Below the pieces are notes generated by a model that was not told the origin of the DNA, did not search any database, and saw only the letters and a list, made by a program, of their open reading frames with translations. DNA of 8,481 bases from NCBI GenBank assembly GCA_018716365.1, contig DVKA01000091.1:1-8481 (forward strand). The letters are read 5' to 3'. Below, piece by piece: positions 5,113-8,481 of the stretch (position 1 is the stretch's first letter; the number at the start of each line of letters is the position of its first letter). A program made the position numbers and the translations under genes. Source of the stretch: Candidatus Caccocola faecipullorum (lineage in GTDB: Bacteria > Synergistota > Synergistia > Synergistales > Synergistaceae).

Positions 5113-6180
5113 ATGGAGAGAAAAGTATTTCTGCTCACCGGCGCGGCCGGTTTTATAGGGAGCAACCTGGCGCACTTCCTCGCGTCGCAGGGACATTTCG
5201 CAGTCGTCTACGACAAGCTGACCTATGCGGGCAATCCGGCGTCGCTTGACGGCATTCCGCTGGATAAATTCGCATTCGTCCAAGGCGACGTCTGCGACGC
5301 GGAGCTTGTTTATCAGACGCTGTGCAGATACGGCATTGACGCAGTCTTCCACCTTGCGGCGGAAAGCCACGTAGACCGCTCCATCGACGGCCCGTCCGCC
5401 TTTATTGAGACGAACATAAACGGCACTTTCTCGATGCTCGCGGCGGCTCGCAGATATTATGAAACGCTTGACGAAGAGCGCAAAAGCCGGTTCCGGTTCC
5501 TGCACATATCGACCGACGAAGTCTACGGCAGCCTGGGCGATAAGGGATATTTCACAGAGGAAACGCCATACACCCCGAACTCCCCATACTCCGCTTCTAA
5601 AGCTTCGTCCGACCATCTAGTCCGCGCGTGGTTCCACACCTACGGCCTTCCCGTACTTACGACGAACTGCTCCAACAACTATGGGCCGCGCCAGTTTCCT
5701 GAAAAGCTCATCCCCCTGATAATCCATAACGCTCTAGCAGGCAAGGAGCTTCCGGTTTACGGTGACGGCAAAAACGTACGCGACTGGCTCTACGTCGAGG
5801 ATCACTGCCGCGCCCTGGACACCGTCATGCGGTTCGGCGTCCCGGGCGAGACGTACAACGTCGGCGGCAGCTGCGAGAGGCAGAACATACAGATAGTCAA
5901 AACGATCTGCTCCATACTCGACGAGCTGCGCCCGAAGAGCGGCGGCGCGAAATACGAAGAGCAGATAAAATTCGTAAAAGACCGCCCGGGACATGACAGG
6001 CGCTACGCCATCGACGCGTCAAAAATTAAAAGTGAGCTGGGCTGGCAGCCGCAGGAGACATTTGAAAGCGGCATTCTGAAAACAGTAAAATGGTATTTAG
6101 ATAATCAGTCATGGATTGAAAATATCTTAAATGGTAAATACCGCTGCGAACGTCTCGGCCTTGGAGGGAGCGCGCAATGA
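5113..6180 (+). CDS. rfbB: dTDP-glucose 4,6-dehydratase
   Basis: A 355-residue short-chain dehydrogenase/reductase enzyme that turns dTDP-glucose into dTDP-4-keto-6-deoxyglucose, the second step of dTDP-L-rhamnose synthesis. The NAD-binding loop TGAAGFIG is at 9-16, and [13 protein letters not shown] at 80-92 is a hallmark of the family. The catalytic residues are in STDEVYG (133-139, with D135 and E136) and YSASK (Y159, K163). [14 protein letters not shown] (188-201) is the usual nucleotide-sugar-binding segment. The length is normal. The ATG at 5113 is preferred over the TTG directly before it because the protein then starts as family members do. The ribosome site (GGTGAT, 5102-5107) is weak. 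The stop overlaps the rfbA start as ATGA, so the two are translationally coupled. It is the first gene of the rfbBACD operon. Also called rmlB. Confidence 0.96.
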   Translation: MERKVFLLTGAAGFIGSNLAHFLASQGHFAVVYDKLTYAGNPASLDGIPLDKFAFVQGDVCDAELVYQTLCRYGIDAVFHLAAESHVDRSIDGPSAFIETNINGTFSMLAAARRYYETLDEERKSRFRFLHISTDEVYGSLGDKGYFTEETPYTPNSPYSASKASSDHLVRAWFHTYGLPVLTTNCSNNYGPRQFPEKLIPLIIHNALAGKELPVYGDGKNVRDWLYVEDHCRALDTVMRFGVPGETYNVGGSCERQNIQIVKTICSILDELRPKSGGAKYEEQIKFVKDRPGHDRRYAIDASKIKSELGWQPQETFESGILKTVKWYLDNQSWIENILNGKYRCERLGLGGSAQ

Positions 6181-7055
6181 TAACGAAAGGCATAATACTT
6201 GCGGGCGGCTCAGGCACGCGCCTCTGGCCTCTCACGATCCCGGTAAGCAAGCAGCTCATGCCTGTCTACGACAAGCCGATGGTTTATTACCCGCTTTCTA
6301 CGCTCATGCTCGCCGGAATCCGCGACATACTCGTCATAACTACGCCGGAGGACGGCGAATCTTTCCGCCGTCTGCTGAAAGACGGCTCGCAGTGGGGGAT
6401 AAAAATATCATACGCAGTCCAGCCCAAACCGGAGGGACTCGCGCAGGCTTTCATCATAGGCGAGGAATTCATAGCCGGGCAGGGCTGCGCTCTCGTGCTC
6501 GGCGACAATATATTCTACGGGCGTGGCCTCACAAAACTGCTCCACGAAGCGGCGTCGCTGGAAAACGGGGCGACCGTCTTCGGCTACCCCGTGGACGACC
6601 CTGAGAGATACGGCGTCGTGGAATTCGACGCGCATGGCAACGCCGTATCGCTTGAAGAAAAGCCTGCGAAGCCAAAATCCAACTGCGCCGTCGTCGGTCT
6701 TTACTTCTACGACAATCAGGTAGTCGAAATAGCGAAAAACATGAAGCCGTCGCCGCGCGGCGAGCTTGAAATAACGGATTTAAACAAAGTCTACCTCGCG
6801 CAGAAACAGCTCAAAGTCGAGGTATTCGGACGCGGCTTCACATGGCTCGACACCGGCACGCACGACAGCCTGCTCGAAGCGGCGGACTTCGTGCAGATAG
6901 TCCAAAAACGCCAGGGGCTGATGATTTCCTGCCCGGAAGAAATAGCGTGGCGCATGGGCTGGATCTCCGACGCGCACCTTCGCGAACTCGCCGGGCGTCT
7001 CGCAAAGACGGAATACGGCAAATATCTGCTGAAGCAACTCAGCAACAAGGGTTAA
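6177..7055 (+). CDS. rfbA: Glucose-1-phosphate thymidylyltransferase
   Basis: A 292-residue enzyme, the standard length for the family, that makes dTDP-glucose from glucose 1-phosphate and dTTP; this is the first and usually feedback-controlled step of dTDP-rhamnose synthesis. The nucleotide-binding loop GGSGTRL is at 10-16, followed by [19 protein letters not shown] (22-40), nearly identical to the family pattern. VLGDNIFYG (107-115) holds the metal-binding D110, EEKPAKPKS (160-168) holds the catalytic-site K162, and WLDTGTHDS (223-231) holds the second metal ligand D225. The ATG overlaps the rfbB stop and has GGAGGGAG (6163-6170) at 6 bases. It is followed after 4 bases by rfbC. Also called rmlA. 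There is nothing odd in the sequence. Confidence 0.97.
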   Translation: MITKGIILAGGSGTRLWPLTIPVSKQLMPVYDKPMVYYPLSTLMLAGIRDILVITTPEDGESFRRLLKDGSQWGIKISYAVQPKPEGLAQAFIIGEEFIAGQGCALVLGDNIFYGRGLTKLLHEAASLENGATVFGYPVDDPERYGVVEFDAHGNAVSLEEKPAKPKSNCAVVGLYFYDNQVVEIAKNMKPSPRGELEITDLNKVYLAQKQLKVEVFGRGFTWLDTGTHDSLLEAADFVQIVQKRQGLMISCPEEIAWRMGWISDAHLRELAGRLAKTEYGKYLLKQLSNKG

Positions 7056-7059
7056 AACA

Positions 7060-7608
7060 ATGGAAATAATAACGACGGAATTTCCCGGACTTATATTCAT
7101 AAAGCCGAAAATCTTCGGCGACTCCCGAGGATACTTCTACGAATCGTGGAACAGGGAACGTTACGAAAACGCCGGAATAACCGAGGACTTCGTGCAGGAC
7201 AACGTCTCGTTCTCCTCCAGAGGCGTCCTTCGCGGCCTGCACTACCAGAAACCCTACACGCAGGGCAAGCTCGTCTCCGTGCTGCTCGGCGAAGTCTGGG
7301 ACGTGGTCGTGGATCTGCGCCGCAGCTCGCCCACATTCGGCAAATGGCAGGGCTTCACGCTTACAGGCGAGCGTAAAGAACAGCTTTACATCCCACGCGG
7401 CTTCGCGCACGGCTTCTGCGTCCTCTCCGAAACGGCGCTCTTCCAATACAAATGCACCGACAAATACAGCCCGGAGAGCGAGCACGGCATAATGTGGAAC
7501 GACCCGACGCTCGCCATCCCGTGGCCCGTGCGCGCCCCCGTGATTTCCGAGAAAGACACGAAACATCCATATTTCAAAGATTTAAAAGAAGAATTCTTTT
7601 TCGATTAG
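7060..7608 (+). CDS. rfbC: dTDP-4-dehydrorhamnose 3,5-epimerase
   Basis: A 182-residue cupin-fold enzyme that inverts carbons 3 and 5 of dTDP-4-keto-6-deoxyglucose, the third step of dTDP-L-rhamnose synthesis. DSRGYFYESW (21-30) and the catalytic VLRGLHYQ (56-63, base H61) are present. K70 in YTQGKLV, the IPRGFAHGF stretch (111-119) and the proposed acid Y130 in FQYKCTDKY complete the active site. The length is normal. The gene follows rfbA by 4 bases; AAGG lies 9 bases before the ATG, a modest ribosome site consistent with coupling to rfbA. The stop is 13 bases before rfbD. Also called rmlC. Confidence 0.96.
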   Translation: MEIITTEFPGLIFIKPKIFGDSRGYFYESWNRERYENAGITEDFVQDNVSFSSRGVLRGLHYQKPYTQGKLVSVLLGEVWDVVVDLRRSSPTFGKWQGFTLTGERKEQLYIPRGFAHGFCVLSETALFQYKCTDKYSPESEHGIMWNDPTLAIPWPVRAPVISEKDTKHPYFKDLKEEFFFD

Positions 7609-7621
7609 ACGGTGGCGAACG

Positions 7622-8481
7622 ATGGACGAAACTAAAAAATCAAGAATACTGATATTCGGCAAAAACGGACAAGTCGGCTGGGAACTCTGCCGCACGCTCT
7701 CGACGCTCGGAGAGATCCGCGCCGTCGACATAGACGAATGCGACCTGACCGACAAAGCCTCGATAACAGACGCTCTCGACGAGTTCAAGCCGACGGTTAT
7801 AGCCAACGCCGCCGCCTACACGGCAGTTGACAAAGCGGAAACAGAGCGCGAGCTCGCCTTCAAGCTCAACGCCGACGCCCCAGGCATAATGGCCGACTGG
7901 GCCGCGAAACATGACGCACTCATTATCCACTACTCCACCGACTACGTCTTCGACGGCACGAAAAAAGAGCCGTGGACGGAAGACGACAAGCCCAACCCGC
8001 TCAACGTCTACGGGGAATCCAAACTCGCCGGAGACATCAACATCCAAAATTCCGGCTGCAAACACCTGATTTTCCGCACCAGCTGGGTCTACGGCGCGAG
8101 AGGCAAAAACTTCTACCTCACGATGCGCAAACTGCTTCAGGAAAAAGACGAAATCCGCGTAGTAAACGACCAATACGGCGCGCCCACATGGTGCCGCACG
8201 ATAGCGGAAGCCACCGCGCAGGCTCTCGCGCAGGTACAGAGCCCGCTGTGCAGTGTAGACATGCAAAAAATAAGCGGGGTCTATAACCTTACCAACAGCG
8301 GCGTCACGACGTGGTACGGGTTTGCGAAAAGAATTGCAAAAGAATTGACACGCTTAGGATTCAATATAAAAGCCGACATAAAACCAATCACAGCAGCTGA
8401 ATACCCGACGCCGGCAGTTCGCCCCAAATATTCCAGCCTCGACGGCGCAAAGTTATCAAACACAATGGGGTTACAGATGCC
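7622..8481 (+). CDS. rfbD: dTDP-4-dehydrorhamnose reductase, 3' end cut by window
   Basis: The last step of dTDP-L-rhamnose synthesis: NAD(P)H-dependent reduction of the 4-keto group. The frame is open from the ATG at 7622 to the end of the window (286 full codons). Family members are about 285-300 residues, so only a few residues should be missing. The dinucleotide loop GKNGQVG (13-19), NAAAYTAVDKAE (62-73), the STDYVFDG segment (105-112, T106) and YGESK (Y130, K134) give the complete short-chain dehydrogenase active site. RTSWVYG lies further on. GGTGG (7611-7615) lies 6 bases before the ATG. The final part (from about 8320) is distinctly AT-richer, with codons such as AGA, TTA and ATA replacing the GC-rich choices seen earlier. 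No stop or frameshift is visible. Also called rmlD. Confidence 0.95.
   Translation, partial: MDETKKSRILIFGKNGQVGWELCRTLSTLGEIRAVDIDECDLTDKASITDALDEFKPTVIANAAAYTAVDKAETERELAFKLNADAPGIMADWAAKHDALIIHYSTDYVFDGTKKEPWTEDDKPNPLNVYGESKLAGDINIQNSGCKHLIFRTSWVYGARGKNFYLTMRKLLQEKDEIRVVNDQYGAPTWCRTIAEATAQALAQVQSPLCSVDMQKISGVYNLTNSGVTTWYGFAKRIAKELTRLGFNIKADIKPITAAEYPTPAVRPKYSSLDGAKLSNTMGLQM

Noticed and set aside
1..8481. CRISPR arrays, tRNA or rRNA genes, insertion sequences, prophage genes
   Set aside because: No regularly spaced repeats, tRNA-like folds, rRNA sequence, transposase or integrase motifs were seen on either strand.

Overview
The window looks like chromosomal DNA of a diderm, LPS-making bacterium with fairly GC-rich genes. 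Three of its genes only make sense in an organism that builds a Kdo-type inner core. The GC-rich genes, frequent ATA and AGG codons and protein style would fit Synergistota, but this is a guess and was not tested. All identifications are from motifs read by eye; no database search was run.

Layout. (1) 76-831 (+): an orphan class I SAM methyltransferase, followed by a strong hairpin at 856-896 that probably terminates transcription from both sides. (2) 897-1150: no gene, but a compact inverted-repeat structure at 943-1103 that looks like a structured RNA or small mobile repeat. (3) 1151-4266 (-): an operon read kdsB, kdnB, kdnA. It encodes a CMP-Kdo-type cytidylyltransferase, an iron-ADH-family Kdo 8-oxidase and a PLP aminotransferase. 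Together these would make 8-amino-3,8-dideoxy-Kdo (Kdo8N) and activate it with CMP. The operon has a good sigma-70-type promoter (4353-4381) and a foldable 5' leader. (4) 4527-4886 (-): a small unknown secreted protein with its own promoter and terminator. (5) 5113-8481 (+): rfbB-rfbA-rfbC-rfbD, the complete dTDP-L-rhamnose pathway. It is driven by an extended -10 promoter at 5043-5070, the genes are tightly packed, and rfbD runs off the right edge.

Together this is a cell-surface sugar locus. One operon makes the modified inner-core sugar donor CMP-Kdo8N and the other makes dTDP-rhamnose for O-antigen or other surface glycans. Kdo8N was characterised in Shewanella oneidensis, so a cassette that places kdsB in the same operon as kdnB and kdnA is the main biological point of the window. 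The most open signals are non-coding: the kdsB leader, the kdsB-kdnB intercistronic inverted repeat, and the 161-nt structured element downstream of kdnA.
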